A stretch of 42,618 nt of DNA from Leptolyngbyaceae cyanobacterium RM1_406_9 (GCA_012033355.1 JAAUQZ010000010.1:1-42618); one strand, 5' to 3'. Counted from the first letter of the stretch, positions 8,449 to 19,054 are shown. Notes: generated from the letters alone by a model not told the origin. Translations and numbers: made by a program.

Positions 8449-10046
8449 ATGGCTAGAGATGCCTTAACAGGCTGGTTACGTCAAGCCTATAGAATTGCTC
8501 AGCTTTCGGTTCAATCCAATATTCCTCCAGCAGAAGTTCAGGGACTTCTAGAAGAGCGGGTGTCGCGGCGGCAGGTGCTACACGGGGGAATAGCGATCGC
8601 CACTACCCTCGCAATCAACCCCTCCAAGCAACTTCAATCATTCCAGACTTTCCCTAACAGATCTGCCAGCGGCTCAGACTCAGCCGTACTCATTGTTGGA
8701 GCAGGAATTGCAGGGTTAACCGCCGCCTACCATTTGCGGCAGGCAGGCGTTGCGGTTGATGTGGTGGAGGCAACCCATCGAGTCGGCGGACGGATGCGGA
8801 GTATCGCCAATGCCTCAGGAATTCCTACCGCGATTGAATTGGGTGGCGAATTTTTGGACACGGGGCACACCCATTTGCGATCGCTAGCAGAAACTCTGGG
8901 ACTCGAAATCATTGACCTGGAGTCCGCCGATGTTGGACTGAGGCTAGGCACCCTGTTCTTTGAAGGCAACAAGCTAGATCTGAAGGCTGTGACTGAGGAT
9001 TTTTTGCCCCTAGCAAAGCAAATCGAACAGGATTTGGAATCTTTGAAAGGCTGGGATTTGACCTACCGATCGCCCACTCCTGAGGCGATGCGACTCGACC
9101 AAACTTCGCTAGCAGATTACCTCGACGCTGCGCCCATCAGCCCAACCTTGAATAAGCTATTGCGGATTGCTTATACCGCCGAACATGGACGCAATCCAGA
9201 AGATCAGTCCTGTCTCAATCTGCTATTTATGATTGGCACCAAAGCTGGACTGTGGCAAGTTTACGGGGTCAGCGACGAACGCTATCACGTTGCAGGCGGA
9301 AACGAGCAGATTCCTCAACGGTTGGCGCAAACAGTCAATAACTCCATCGAAACTGGAACAGTCTTAGAATCTCTCCGCGGTACGTCAGCGATCGCTATCA
9401 GGTTGGGTTGCGTCAGGGACAAAACAGCTTTGAGCGCATCTACGAGCATATTGTGCTGACCGTGCCCTTTACGGTGCTGCGACACATTGATTTAAGGGTA
9501 GACTTGCCGCCTACCAAGCGTTTAGCCATTGACCAACTGGGCTATGGCACGGGCACCAAGCTGATTGCGCCCTTCCGAGAACGCATCTGGCGCACCCGCT
9601 ACCACTCTACAGCAGCCGTTTTCACCGATCTGCCTTTCCAGAGTGCCTGGGAAAGTACCCGCTATGCACCTGGAGAAAAAGCCTGGTTAGCCAGCCTAAC
9701 CGGGGGCGATCGCGGTCTAGCACTGGGCAGCGGCTCCCCCGAATCTCACGCCTGGGCCATGACCTCCGAGCTAGAAGCAATCTTCCCTGGCATCAGCCAA
9801 GTGAAACAGGGACGCGCCCTTCGCGCCTTTTGGACAGGGGAACCCTATCAGCGAGGCTCCTATTCTTGCTACCTGGTCGGGCAATGGACCCAGTTTGGCG
9901 GAGTCGAATCTGAACGAGTCGGCAATCTCTGGTTTGCCGGAGAACATTGCTCACCCGGAGCTAAAGGCTACATGGAAGGCGGTTGTGAAACAGGCCGAGC
10001 AGTAGCAGCCAGCATTTTGACTCGCCGCGAGGACAGCTATAGTTGA
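8449..10046 (+). CDS. Flavin monoamine/L-amino-acid oxidase family protein with Tat-like signal, frameshifted
   Basis: An FAD-dependent amine oxidase of about 532 aa when both parts are joined. A twin-arginine stretch (VSRRQVLHGGIAIATTLA, about residues 41-58) suggests Tat export. The dinucleotide-binding motif VLIVGAGIAGLTAAYHLRQA leads to the VVEATHRVGGRM motif, and the C-terminal FAD motif is LWFAGEHCSPGAKGYMEGG. The first frame runs off after TGTVLESLR and stops at 9459. The second carries RYVSDRYQVGLRQGQ and IVLTVPF to 10046. The switch lies at about 9370-9380 and needs one extra base. Substrate (monoamine or amino acid) cannot be decided. Confidence 0.85.
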
Positions 10047-10164
10047 AGAACTCCCTGTTTCTCTAAAGAACAGCATCTTTGAAAGAGCAGCGGGTCGCAA
10101 CGGAAGAATTGCAGTTTCAAAATAGCAACTCCGTAGACCTGGACGAACTTTATTGAAAATTACG

Positions 10165-10682
10165 ATGAATCTACCCACTGGGATTACTGTCTCTCGTCTA
10201 CTAGGGGTGCCGCTGTTGCTGTATCTGCTGTATCAGCCTACCGAGCAGACTCGCTGGATCGGGGTAGCAGTTTTTCTGGTAGCCGCAGGAACAGACTGGC
10301 TTGATGGCTATCTGGCGCGTCGGCTCAATCAGGTGACAGACCTGGGTAAGTTTTTAGACCCGCTGGTAGACAAACTGCTGGTGCTGGCTCCGCTGTTGGC
10401 GCTGATTGAGTTGGGTCAGGTACCTGCTTGGGGTGTCTTTCTAATTTTGGCGAGAGAGCTGACAGTCGCTGGATGGCGAGTTAGCCAAACTACCATTCTG
10501 GAGCAAACATCTGGGGCAAACTGAAGACGGTCAGCCAAATTGTGGCGATCGCCCTCCTGATTGCTCCTTTACCTATCAACTGGACGACCCCTTCGCTCGT
10601 TGCCTTTTGGCTCTCAGTGCTGCTTACCTGGATATCTGGCGCAATCTACCTCATCCCCCGACCTGCAACCGTAGAGGGATAA
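10165..10682 (+). CDS. pgsA: CDP-diacylglycerol-glycerol-3-phosphate 3-phosphatidyltransferase, frameshifted
   Basis: Makes phosphatidylglycerol phosphate in the membrane, a precursor of phosphatidylglycerol, which cyanobacterial photosystems need. The CDP-alcohol phosphatidyltransferase signature is complete: DWLDGYLAR, then G and two Asp in DLGKFLDPLVDK. The frame from ATG 10165 ends early at 10524. A one-base insertion near 10495-10498 (ATTCTGGAGC to ATTTCTGGAGC would do) restores SGANIWGKLKTVSQ and further hydrophobic helices to a stop at 10680-10682, giving about 172 aa, the usual length. An upstream TTG at 10153 is a less likely start. Confidence 0.88.
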
Positions 10683-10718
10683 GGACCAACTTCATCCCTC
10701 ATTTTTTATTCAGTCAAA

Positions 10719-10813
10719 TATAGCGGTAGCCATACTGATTAGGACGTTTTGGTGGCGCGGCTCCGCCGCGCCACCAAAACGTCCTTGTCCTAACCTGGTT
10801 GACTACAGCTATA
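10719..10813. repeat. 95-bp long palindrome, MITE-like family B
   Basis: Nearly the whole element folds on itself. Outer ends are TATAGCGGTAGCCA and TGACTACAGCTATA, the middle contains ATTAGGAC / GTCCTAA, and the core arms are AGGACGTTTTGGTGGCGC and its complement. One arm has an extra AAGGAC-like insert. It lies between pgsA and the converging 220-aa membrane protein gene, where its transcript would form a strong bidirectional hairpin. Confidence 0.8.
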
Positions 10814-10829
10814 CTACATTTCTCACGCC

Positions 10830-11492
10830 CTACGCTTTAACCTGCACAATTCGCCATGCCTGTTCGATCGCCCGCTCAGAAAAACCCAACTCTACTAAAA
10901 GCTGCTTTGCTTGAGCCAGCGTCATGTTTTGAGTTGCTAAGGGGTGCGATCGCGCTGTCACCCTGGCCCATTCCTGTAGCTCAGGTGAGAGAATTTGAGC
11001 CTGAGAATTGCCAGACAGCACACTAGAAAACTTTCGGCGATCGGGGGTTGCTGCTAGCAAAATGAGCAAACATTGAAGCACTTCTCTTTGCGCTGGAGTC
11101 AGCTTCAAATCAGAGGAAAGCGGCACCTCTACACCTGTATTTTCTAACGGTGTTCTGTTCAATACATCGAGTTGCAGAGAATCTACGGTGTCTACGGGAT
11201 CTCGCTGCGGCTTGCGGGTTGCCAGACCGCCCGCAAAGCCACCCAAAACCATGCCCATCCACAGTCCAGTAAAGCTGCCCTGCCACGCGGCTCCAGGCAT
11301 AACCCAGGCTTCACAGACGTTTCGTAAGCCCCAGGGTTGAGTTTGACAGCGCTGGGTTTGGGCACTGACGCTCAACTGCCCACCCACCAAAAAGCCAAAC
11401 GCCCCCGAAGCCAGAGCCACAAAAGTACAGATCAAAGTTCGCTGAGTTGGCAGCACTTTTTTGCTCCTGATTGGCAATCGGTGATGGGTCAC
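10830..11492 (-). CDS. Hypothetical membrane protein
   Basis: A 220-residue protein with two hydrophobic segments, about residues 20-45 (ICTFVALASGAFGFLVGG) and 72-92 (FTGLWMGMVLGGFAGGLA). Two Cys-containing stretches lie between them (QRCQTQPWGLRNVCEAW), possibly outside the membrane and disulfide-bonded. The soluble tail (about 130-220) is helical and ends in ELGFSERAIEQAWRIVQVKA. The start chosen is a GTG at 11492, which overlaps an inverted repeat, and a later start is possible. It lies 54 bp downstream of ppc on the same strand and may share its transcript. No family recognised. Confidence 0.55.
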   Translation of the reverse strand: MTHHRLPIRSKKVLPTQRTLICTFVALASGAFGFLVGGQLSVSAQTQRCQTQPWGLRNVCEAWVMPGAAWQGSFTGLWMGMVLGGFAGGLATRKPQRDPVDTVDSLQLDVLNRTPLENTGVEVPLSSDLKLTPAQREVLQCLLILLAATPDRRKFSSVLSGNSQAQILSPELQEWARVTARSHPLATQNMTLAQAKQLLVELGFSERAIEQAWRIVQVKA

Positions 11493-11517
11493 TCATCACC
11501 AATGACCAGTGACCCAT
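11484..11517. repeat. Inverted repeat between ppc and the downstream membrane protein gene
   Basis: Arms ATGGGTCACT and AGTGACCCAT are perfectly complementary across a 14-bp loop that itself contains ATCACC/AATGACC repeats. It covers the proposed GTG start of the 220-aa protein, so it may either end the ppc transcript or hide that start site. Confidence 0.55.
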
Positions 11518-11546
11518 TACCTATTATCCGTAACGACTAATTTTCC

Positions 11547-14500
11547 TCAGCCTGTGTTTCTCATGCCAGCGGCAATGCCGTTGATGGTAAGCAGTGCGCC
11601 GCGCAGCAGTTCGCCCCGGCTGTAGCGAGAGCGAATGACTCCCGAAGCGGCATGGGTTTTATGCTGGCGCAGGCGCTTAAGGAGGGAGACTTGCAGAAAT
11701 CCTAGCGGGACGATGGTGCCGTTGCGAAGCTGAACCGATCGCTGAAGTTCAGGGTCGCCGTCCAGCAGGCGCTTGTGCCCGGTAATCGTTAGAACCAGAT
11801 CGCGGGTGAGGTGAAACTCGGCGGCGATTTGCTCAAAGACCTGATGGAAGCGATCGCGATCTTCGGGATGAGTCAACTCACGCACGTAATGACTAGCAAT
11901 CTGTAAATCTACTTTAGAGAGCGTCATCTCACACTTGGAGATCACCATTTTGAAGAATGGCCACTTGTAGTAGAAATAGCGCAACAGCTTCAGGTTTTCC
12001 TCTGGTTCTTCTTCTAAAAAAGATTGAATGGCAGTGCCTACGCCATACCAGGAGGGCAGCAGGAAACGGGTTTGCGTCCAGCTAAACACCCAGGGAATTG
12101 CCCGCAGACTAGACAAATCCTTTTTACCGCCGCGTCGAGCCGGGCGAGAACTGATTTGCAGTTGGCTGATTTCCTCGATCGGCGTGACCTGATGGAAGAA
12201 GTCGATGAAGTCCGGCTGTTCGTAGATTAAATTGCGGTAATGGGAACGCGATCGCGCCGCAATTTCTTCCATGATTTCGTGCCAGGGCTGAATGTCGTCA
12301 AACCCATTTCGCAACACGCTAGCCTGAATCACCGCAGTCACGATCGTCTCCAGGTTATACAGCGCCAACTCTGGCAGGTTGTACTTAGAAGCCAGCACCT
12401 CACCTTGCTCAGTGATCTTGATCCGTCCGTCAATACTGCGTCCGGGCTGGGCCAAGATCGCTTCATAGGCTGGGCCCCCACCGCGACCCACCGAGCCGCC
12501 CCGTCCGTGAAAGATCCGAAGGGAAATGTTGTAGCGCTCAGCCACTTGCTGCAATGCCTGCTGCGCCTTGTGAATTTCCCAATTGCTGCTAAGAAAGCCT
12601 GAATCTTTGTTGCTGTCAGAATAGCCCAGCATCACTTCTTGCAGCGATGGCAAATGAGCCAGCGGGACTGAATTTCCTTCATCCTTCATCCCTCCGTTCT
12701 CATCTTTCTCCCTGTAGCCGCCCGACAAGTAGTCACGATACAGCGGCAGTTCAAACAGATGTTGCATCACGCCAGGGGCCCGCTGCAAATCTTCGACGGT
12801 CTCAAATAGCGGCACGACCTGAAGACTACCTACACCCGTAGAAGGATCATAGAGTCCAGCTTCTTTGGCTAGCAGCAGCACCTCCAGCAAATCGCTGACG
12901 TGGTGACTCATGCTGATCACATAGGTTTGGCAAATTTCCGCACCAAACTCTTGATGCAGCTTTCGCACCATGCGGAAGGTTTTGATCGTTTCGCAAGTTT
13001 TTTCGGAGAAGGGCAGTTCGCTAGGGATTAGAGGGCGACGGGTTTGCAGTTCGGTGGAGAGCCAGAGCGATCGCTCCTCCTCTGACAACTCGTTATAAGC
13101 GCGAGGCAAAATTTGCAGATAGTTAACAATCTCGTCAAGTGCATCTGAATGACGGGAGCTTTCCTGGCGAATGTCCAGGTAAGCCAGGTTAAAGCCATAA
13201 ATTTCTACCTGACAGATCAAGTTTTCCAAATCTTTGCAGCTTAGCCCTGTCTCCTCCAGGTTGCGCTGGATGAGCCGCAGCTCTGCCAAAAAGTCTGTGC
13301 CAGCCCGGTAAATGGCAGCGGGGTTGATTTCCGGAATTTCATCCTGGAAACAGTCGCCCTTATAAAGCTGAAGGCTGCGATCGCGGGTATTCTCCAACCG
13401 CTTCTGAATGTAAGCCAACTTCAGCCGATAGGGTTCCTGCCGATAGCGAATCGCCAGCGCATCATACACTTCTGGCATCTGCACCTGGTCTTGCTCCAGT
13501 GACTCCAATAAATCTGGCAAAACATCGCTCCAGTGTAGCGACAGGCTCAGCAGATTCGTCAACTGTTTGACCGAATGAACATACTTCTCTAGCACCAGAT
13601 TTCGCTGGTAGCAGGCCGTCTTCCAGGTAATTTGCGGCGTAACAGAAGGATTCCCATCCCGGTCAGAGCCAACCCAGGAGCCAAATTTGCAGAAGTTGTA
13701 GCTGGGTGGTCGCAGACGCGGAAAGGTGGTGTGCAGCGCATGGCGAAACCGTCGATAAAGCTGTGGAATCGCGTCAAACAGCACTTCCTGAAAATAGTGC
13801 AGCGTGTAGTCAACCTCGTCTAGCACGGTTGGCTTGAACTGGTGCAACTCATCGGTGCGCCACCAGAGGCGGATTTCTTCGGTTAGCTGTTCGCGCAGCG
13901 TCAGCGCTTCCCAGGAAGAAGCCACCCCAAATGCCTGTAGTCCTTCTTCTGCCTGGTCAAGCTGACGCAAAATCTTGGCGATACGTCGCTGTTTGTCGCG
14001 AATTGTGTGACGCACAATTTCGGTCGGGTGAGCCGTGAAAACCAGCCGAATGTCTAAGTTGTCGATCAGTCGCTGAATTTGCTGAGGCGGGACGTTCAAA
14101 TGGCGCAATTTAGGAAATAGCCCCTGAAGGCTGGCCGATTCTCGCCGTGAGGAGACTTCTTGCAGGCTCTTCTCCAACAAATCTGCCTGGGGACCACCGC
14201 TTCTGGTGTCATCGGTTTGCGGCAGCAAAGAAGATTCGGCAGCAAAGCCCGGAATCGGCTCTCTATTGCCGCTGGCGTTTTCGTAGGCGGCTCGATATTG
14301 CTGCTGCTGTCCGCGCTGTTCGTAGTGCTGCTCGACAATGTTGATTAACTGAAAGTAGAGGGCAAAGGCGCGAGCGGCTCGGATTGCCTCATTCAGGTCG
14401 AGCTTTTCGACCACTTTTAGGGCTTCAGATTCAGCGGACTCTGGGGCTTGACCTTCGGGAGAACACATATCCCGCAGTTGGCGCAGCAAATCTACAAGCT

Positions 14501-14672
14501 GTTGACCGCATTCCTGCAAGAGGACGGACTCCCACAAATCTTCAACGACTTTAAGACGATGACGAAGAAATAAATCTGAAGTAGAGGTCAGCGCGATCGC
14601 CTGCTCTGCTTTAGATTCTGTTGCTGTGCCGGAACTAAAAGCGTCATCGGATGAGTGAAGCGTGGAACTCAT
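11547..14672 (-). CDS. ppc: Phosphoenolpyruvate carboxylase
   Basis: Carboxylates PEP to oxaloacetate, the main anaplerotic reaction in cyanobacteria. The protein is about 1041 aa from ATG 14672. Catalytic motifs are present: [17 protein letters not shown] (essential His), [20 protein letters not shown], the glycine-rich loop [14 protein letters not shown], and the C-terminal [11 protein letters not shown]. Just before the [11 protein letters not shown] block is a variable insert ([18 protein letters not shown]) encoded by TTCATCC-type heptamers at 12678-12712. The reading frame is otherwise intact over its whole length. Confidence 0.97.
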   Translation of the reverse strand: MSSTLHSSDDAFSSGTATESKAEQAIALTSTSDLFLRHRLKVVEDLWESVLLQECGQQLVDLLRQLRDMCSPEGQAPESAESEALKVVEKLDLNEAIRAARAFALYFQLINIVEQHYEQRGQQQQYRAAYENASGNREPIPGFAAESSLLPQTDDTRSGGPQADLLEKSLQEVSSRRESASLQGLFPKLRHLNVPPQQIQRLIDNLDIRLVFTAHPTEIVRHTIRDKQRRIAKILRQLDQAEEGLQAFGVASSWEALTLREQLTEEIRLWWRTDELHQFKPTVLDEVDYTLHYFQEVLFDAIPQLYRRFRHALHTTFPRLRPPSYNFCKFGSWVGSDRDGNPSVTPQITWKTACYQRNLVLEKYVHSVKQLTNLLSLSLHWSDVLPDLLESLEQDQVQMPEVYDALAIRYRQEPYRLKLAYIQKRLENTRDRSLQLYKGDCFQDEIPEINPAAIYRAGTDFLAELRLIQRNLEETGLSCKDLENLICQVEIYGFNLAYLDIRQESSRHSDALDEIVNYLQILPRAYNELSEEERSLWLSTELQTRRPLIPSELPFSEKTCETIKTFRMVRKLHQEFGAEICQTYVISMSHHVSDLLEVLLLAKEAGLYDPSTGVGSLQVVPLFETVEDLQRAPGVMQHLFELPLYRDYLSGGYREKDENGGMKDEGNSVPLAHLPSLQEVMLGYSDSNKDSGFLSSNWEIHKAQQALQQVAERYNISLRIFHGRGGSVGRGGGPAYEAILAQPGRSIDGRIKITEQGEVLASKYNLPELALYNLETIVTAVIQASVLRNGFDDIQPWHEIMEEIAARSRSHYRNLIYEQPDFIDFFHQVTPIEEISQLQISSRPARRGGKKDLSSLRAIPWVFSWTQTRFLLPSWYGVGTAIQSFLEEEPEENLKLLRYFYYKWPFFKMVISKCEMTLSKVDLQIASHYVRELTHPEDRDRFHQVFEQIAAEFHLTRDLVLTITGHKRLLDGDPELQRSVQLRNGTIVPLGFLQVSLLKRLRQHKTHAASGVIRSRYSRGELLRGALLTINGIAAGMRNTG
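12678..12712. repeat. Heptanucleotide repeat inside ppc
   Basis: Five 7-mers in a row (TTCATCC twice, then CTCCGTT, CTCATCT, TTCTCCC) inside the coding sequence. With 35 bp plus flanks the frame is kept. It encodes part of the variable loop of PEPC before the [11 protein letters not shown] motif. Confidence 0.65.
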
Positions 14673-14911
14673 AGTCTGTCCTGGCAAGAATACTCGATAA
14701 TTCTATGGGTTTTAGCGGGATAAATTCTAGTTCTTTGACTTAATCGAAAAACTTAAGCGATTTCTTGAAATAAGTTAATCCTAAATTTTGGGAATTCAAT
14801 TCGCTAGGTTGCTTTAGCAATGGTGAATTGGGTGATAGCAGAATATTTTTCCGGCTATAGCAGTGGCGGCTAAAGCAGTGTGAGCTACGGCAATATTCAC
14901 CGATCGCAGAT

Positions 14912-15121
14912 TTAGACTTCTGTTACATCTACGTCAGATTTATTCGCGGTCGTGGAAAAATCAAGCACGGGAAGGCGATCGCCCCGAAATACTTCTTCAC
15001 TGGCCAGCCCTAAATCCTGCATTAAGTCAGCCAATGCTTTACTGGCTAGTAGACCGACTAGTAAAGGCGCTGTCGCTAAACCAAGTAGAAGTTCTGAGGA
15101 AATTTTGAGATTTAACATCAT
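14912..15121 (-). CDS. Small conserved cyanobacterial hypothetical protein
   Basis: A 69-residue protein starting MMLNLKISSELLLGLATAPL. One hydrophobic segment (about residues 10-30) is followed by ADLMQDLGLASEEVFRGDRL and PVLDF. The ELLxxLATAPLL...EEVFRGDRLPVL pattern resembles a short conserved protein found across cyanobacteria, but I cannot name it. A second ATG one codon later is equally possible. It reads away from the large SGNH protein gene and lies upstream of ppc on the same strand, about 240 bp away. Confidence 0.6.
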   Translation of the reverse strand: MMLNLKISSELLLGLATAPLLVGLLASKALADLMQDLGLASEEVFRGDRLPVLDFSTTANKSDVDVTEV

Positions 15122-15286
15122 GATCTAAGCCGAATGTTTTGTCAGAGGAATGTGTCAGAAAAAGAGTGGCAGGCGATCGCTACAGGTATTTTATTTTCTG
15201 GAAATCTCTTTAACTGAGATGCCATGCCCCAGTTTTGGCTGATTTAACCCAACGTTGACTAGACTGGTTTGACCAACTTGACTCAA

Positions 15287-15341
15287 CTGTGCTAGTAAAC
15301 CTGTGCCACTAAACCTGATGCAATTAAACCTATGCTAAAAC
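15287..15341. repeat. Degenerate 14-bp tandem repeat
   Basis: CTGTGCTAGTAAAC, CTGTGCCACTAAAC, then 15- and 12-bp variants CTGATGCAATTAAAC and CTATGCTAAAAC. The period is twice 7 bp, in line with the heptamer and 21-bp repeats elsewhere in the window. Confidence 0.55.
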
Positions 15342-15376
15342 ATTGCTAGAGGTTGAAGAATCACAAATTGTAGCGC

Positions 15377-15512
15377 AGCTTATACCAAAGATAGGATTTA
15401 CACGAATACGAAGAAGAGCTAAGCGATCGCCACGCCAACAGGGGGCTAAGCCCCTTGTATTATGAGGGTTCGTTCTATACGAGCTTAAATTGGATTGGTA
15501 TTGAGTTGATTC
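15377..15512. repeat. Imperfect inverted-repeat element with GC hairpin core
   Basis: Left side CTTATACCAA...ACACGAATACGA is loosely matched by the right side TCGTTCTATACGAGC...TTGGTATTGAG in inverse orientation. The core ACAGGGG/CCCCTTGT hairpin is at 15438-15458. It looks like an old, decayed member of a cyanobacterial dispersed repeat. Confidence 0.45.
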
Positions 15513-15617
15513 TTTAGTGCGAAACTGACGGATTGATCGCCGTAAGAGTATGCTATCCCTGAGAGCAAGATTGTTAGAAGATTTGAATCAGGTAAGACGA
15601 GTAAGACTGGAGTTCTG

Positions 15618-18600
15618 ATGGCACATCCGGTAAACGCATCTCGTTCAAAAGGGCGATCGCCCCTGGCTCAATGGTTTCATCAGACGATTGAGCTATCAGT
15701 GCGGACTCAGTTTCGGCTACGGGGCAACAGTCTCTACATTCTCTGTGAAGGATTGCCCCAGGCTGAACGAACAGATGCCCTGATTCGGGTGGTCGAGTCG
15801 CTCAAGCACACCGATTTGAACAAGCTTGTTCCGGCTGATCAGCCACAAATTTATCAGGTTTCGCTAGATGGTCGAGTTTCAGGACAAAATCGCCCTGAAT
15901 GGACGTTTACCATCCATCTAAACCAGCTTGACCACCATTTAGACGCACTGCTAGCAGAAAAACACCCCCCTGCTCCAGAAGTAAGCCCTCCAGAAGAAAG
16001 TCCTCTGGCTCAAACGCTCCCACCAGAGGCACCTTCTACCGCCGCTCCGGAGTTTCCGGACGTGTCGAGCCAGTTTGCTCAGGTGGCTCCGCGCCCCTCT
16101 CCAGTTGCGAAATCTAGTCTGGAATCTTCCAATGCACCAGGTTTGGAAATAGCGAGGCGGGCTTCGACTGTTCTAAAGCCGACCACTCGTGCGGTAAGGC
16201 GATCGGCGATCGCCGTCTCAAATCGCAGTTTGGCCAAGAAAGGGCAGCCCGATGCGATCGCCCGCTACTTAAGCGAAACCCTCAGCGCTCAGGGCGTTGC
16301 GGTCAAAGTTCACGTTAAAGCCAGCCCTTATTCTAGCCGTGCCGCCAGTCCCGTTCCTGCGGCGGTGACAGCGATTCCGGCTCACCACACTCAGCGGCTC
16401 TGGATTACCTGTGAAGCAGCCTACAGCCCCTCTCCTTCCCTGATTGCTGAACCGATCGCCAAACTGCTGCGAGACTTACAGCTAGAAGGATATCGGGATG
16501 CGCTGACAAACATTCAGGTGCAGGGTGAATCTAAGCCAGATTGGGTCTTGCGCGTAGACCTTACCCCACCCGAAGAAATGCTGCGCGAGTGGGCGCGGTG
16601 GGGAGACCTTGAGGCAATTACCCGGCTGATTAACCGGGCACTGGCAGAGTTAAACATTCAGGTCGCGACGGCTTCGCTGAAAGAGGCAACGCTGCATTTG
16701 TCGTTTAGCTATTCCAAGAAGTCTCAAACGGCAGTGGGTCAAGCCGCTCCCAGCCAGGAAGCAGTCAATTCCACCGTTGCGCCGCTGCTAGCAACCCTGG
16801 CTCCCCAGGGCATTCATGCGGCGACGGTTTACGGTCAGGTGCCTGAGCAGGAGGCTCCCGCCTGGGTGAATTGGCTGAATCTACCTGCGGCTGAGCATTC
16901 GGCCCTGTCTAGCTCGACGCTTGATTTGGTGAAGCAAGGCGATCGCCCTGCCCTTGCTTTCTTGCTCAGCCGCTTGCTCAACCCCAACTTAGACCAGCAG
17001 TTGGCGACGGGTGGCACTCGGCTTCAGGTTTTGCTCAAGCAAGATTTGCTGCACATCATGGCTGATGCCCCCGTTTGCCCCCAGCAGCGCCAAGTTGGCC
17101 CGGCGATCGCCCGTTTCCTGCGTCCGTTAGAAATTCCCAGCGTAACCGGAGTGCGCGTCTATGGGCGGCGATCAGGACAAAAGCGACCCCGCTGGAGCTA
17201 TGGAGCCGACTTTAATCTGCGCGATCGCCTCGTACCTGAAGCGGCTCCAGATTTCGCTGCAACTGACGCTTATGTGGGCGACCTGATCACCCGCTCCGGC
17301 GACCTGATCATCCGTCCAGACCTGACCCCGACAGACCTTCAAACCGCCTGGATAAAGCTGCGTCAGGGAGCCATTCACAGCATTCAGCAGACACTTCTGC
17401 GCTCTCAGTTTTTCATTCCTCAAGAGGGGGCAGCGCTGCATGATGCCAGCCCAACTCGCCAAATTGGAATTGCGCTAGTTTGGGGAGCCGTAGGTTTGCT
17501 GCTCATGGTGCAGGCTGACTGGATGCTAGGACGAACCCTGCAATCGACTCCTGCGGCAGTGGTGGAAAGGCCACCAGAATTGCTTGAGCCGCCCGCTTCC
17601 CCATCTCCTGCTGCCGCTCCTCCTACACCTGATTTGCCAACTGTAGCCGTTGACGCGCAGCCAAACACCGCAGAACCTTTACCAGAAGCGGATCAGGCTG
17701 CTCAGGATATTTTTGATAACTCCAGTTTCGTCAGCGCAGCGACCGAAAATGCCGCCCCTGCTTCAGCCGATGCACCCAGCACCCAACCGACTGACTTGCC
17801 CAGCAGCGATCCGGCTCCGTTAATCAGTCCAGACCTGGCGCTGACTTTCGCGGACGGTTCCCCCTACCCCACTTTCAATAGCCAGCAGTTTGACCAAAAG
17901 ATTGCGCTCTATCATCAGCGTTTGGTCGAATCAGGCCCGCCCGATGTACTGATTGTGGGCAGTTCCAGGGCACTGCGGGGAATTGACCCCGAAGAATTGC
18001 GGCGATCGCTTGCAGAACTCGGCTACTCTGACGTAGAAGTGTTTAACTTTGGCGTAAACGGCGCAACTGCACAAGTCGTTAACCTGATTCTTCAGCAAGT
18101 GCTGACCCCAGATCAACTGCCCAAACTGCTGCTGTGGGCAGATGGCGCTCGTGCTTTTAATAGCGGCGGCGTTGATGTCACCTATGACGGCATCATCACC
18201 TCAGAGGGCTATCGCCAACTGTTAAACGGCGCTTTGCCCAGTCCCACCTCCAGCAGCTATCGATTTGCTGGCAGCAGAAGCGGCACCGCACCTCAGGCGG
18301 GTGGCATTGCCACAACTCTAACCGCCAACTATCAGTCCTTTGACCGCTGGCTTAGCCAAAGAGTGGGAGCCGTTTCGACGGTCTATCAAGAGCGCGATCG
18401 CCTCAAGTCTCTCTTTCAACAGCAAGTCAGCGCCCTCTTACCAGAAACCGAATCTGCGCCAGCCATTGGAGTGATGACCGAAACCGAACCCCTGGGCGGA
18501 GAGCAGCAAGGCAACCCCCAACCTGCCACCGATCCTCAAAGCCTGATGGATTTCGACGGTTTCCTGCCGCTCTCAGTTCGGTTTAACCCAGCCACCTACT

Positions 18601-18989
18601 ATCAGGAATATGCCAGAGTTCCTGGTGACTACGATAGCGATTATGAGTCTTTTAGAATTGCAGGCAATCAGGCAGAAGCCCTGCAATCTCTGCTGCAATT
18701 CACCCAATCGCGCAAGATTCCTATCGTCTTTGTGAACTTACCGCTAACTCAGGAATACCTCGACCCGGTGCGGGCAGGCTATGAGCAAGAATTCAAGCAA
18801 TATATGCTAGAACTGTCCGTGTCCCAGCCCGGATTCATCTTCAAAGACCTGGGGCAACTTTGGCTCGACCAGCACGATTACTTCTCCGACCCCAGCCACC
18901 TCAACCGCTATGGGGCTTACGAAATCTCTAATCGGCTTGCCCAAGACCCGCTGATTCCCTGGGCAAATCCTGCCCAAGCACTGGAGTAA
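15618..18989 (+). CDS. Large membrane-anchored protein with SGNH/DUF1574-like C-terminal domain
   Basis: A 1123-residue protein. The N-terminal 600 residues contain at least three copies of a domain of about 90 aa. Each has a strand like LYILCEGLP / LWITCEAAY / LLHIMADAP and ends with VxGxxxGxxxPxWxxxxxL (for example RVYGRRSGQKRPRWSYGA). A TM helix follows near residues 617-636 (IGIALVWGAVGLLLMVQADW), then a Pro/Ala-rich linker. The C-terminal domain has the SGNH pattern: VLIVGSSRALRG (Ser block), FNFGVNGATAQ (Gly/Asn) and SDPSHLNRYG (DxxH). This suggests an extracytoplasmic esterase or acyl-transfer role, perhaps on a cell-surface glycan, but the substrate is unknown. GGAG precedes the ATG. 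Confidence 0.75.
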   Translation: MAHPVNASRSKGRSPLAQWFHQTIELSVRTQFRLRGNSLYILCEGLPQAERTDALIRVVESLKHTDLNKLVPADQPQIYQVSLDGRVSGQNRPEWTFTIHLNQLDHHLDALLAEKHPPAPEVSPPEESPLAQTLPPEAPSTAAPEFPDVSSQFAQVAPRPSPVAKSSLESSNAPGLEIARRASTVLKPTTRAVRRSAIAVSNRSLAKKGQPDAIARYLSETLSAQGVAVKVHVKASPYSSRAASPVPAAVTAIPAHHTQRLWITCEAAYSPSPSLIAEPIAKLLRDLQLEGYRDALTNIQVQGESKPDWVLRVDLTPPEEMLREWARWGDLEAITRLINRALAELNIQVATASLKEATLHLSFSYSKKSQTAVGQAAPSQEAVNSTVAPLLATLAPQGIHAATVYGQVPEQEAPAWVNWLNLPAAEHSALSSSTLDLVKQGDRPALAFLLSRLLNPNLDQQLATGGTRLQVLLKQDLLHIMADAPVCPQQRQVGPAIARFLRPLEIPSVTGVRVYGRRSGQKRPRWSYGADFNLRDRLVPEAAPDFAATDAYVGDLITRSGDLIIRPDLTPTDLQTAWIKLRQGAIHSIQQTLLRSQFFIPQEGAALHDASPTRQIGIALVWGAVGLLLMVQADWMLGRTLQSTPAAVVERPPELLEPPASPSPAAAPPTPDLPTVAVDAQPNTAEPLPEADQAAQDIFDNSSFVSAATENAAPASADAPSTQPTDLPSSDPAPLISPDLALTFADGSPYPTFNSQQFDQKIALYHQRLVESGPPDVLIVGSSRALRGIDPEELRRSLAELGYSDVEVFNFGVNGATAQVVNLILQQVLTPDQLPKLLLWADGARAFNSGGVDVTYDGIITSEGYRQLLNGALPSPTSSSYRFAGSRSGTAPQAGGIATTLTANYQSFDRWLSQRVGAVSTVYQERDRLKSLFQQQVSALLPETESAPAIGVMTETEPLGGEQQGNPQPATDPQSLMDFDGFLPLSVRFNPATYYQEYARVPGDYDSDYESFRIAGNQAEALQSLLQFTQSRKIPIVFVNLPLTQEYLDPVRAGYEQEFKQYMLELSVSQPGFIFKDLGQLWLDQHDYFSDPSHLNRYGAYEISNRLAQDPLIPWANPAQALE

Positions 18990-19018
18990 TTTCTTTAATT
19001 TGCTGACAGCGGCACTCA

Positions 19019-19054
19019 CACCAAAACGTCTCAGTCAAGGCGCGTAGCACCATA
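19019..19054 (+). repeat. Dispersed repeat family C, copy 1
   Basis: A 36-bp segment beginning CACCAAAACGTCTCAG and ending CGTAGCACCATA. Its reverse complement is found at 25768-25803 with only a few mismatches. It lies in the leader region of the hybrid histidine kinase. Confidence 0.65.

Larger units (their letters stand above)
15122..15617. other. Intergenic region with repeats, no gene seen
   Basis: About 500 bp between the small hypothetical gene and the large SGNH protein gene. It holds a degenerate 14-bp-period run (15287-15341) and an imperfect inverted repeat element (about 15377-15512) with a hairpin core. The last about 100 bp, including GGAG before the ATG at 15618, should contain the promoter and ribosome binding site of the downstream gene. 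No small gene was recognised. Confidence 0.6.
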
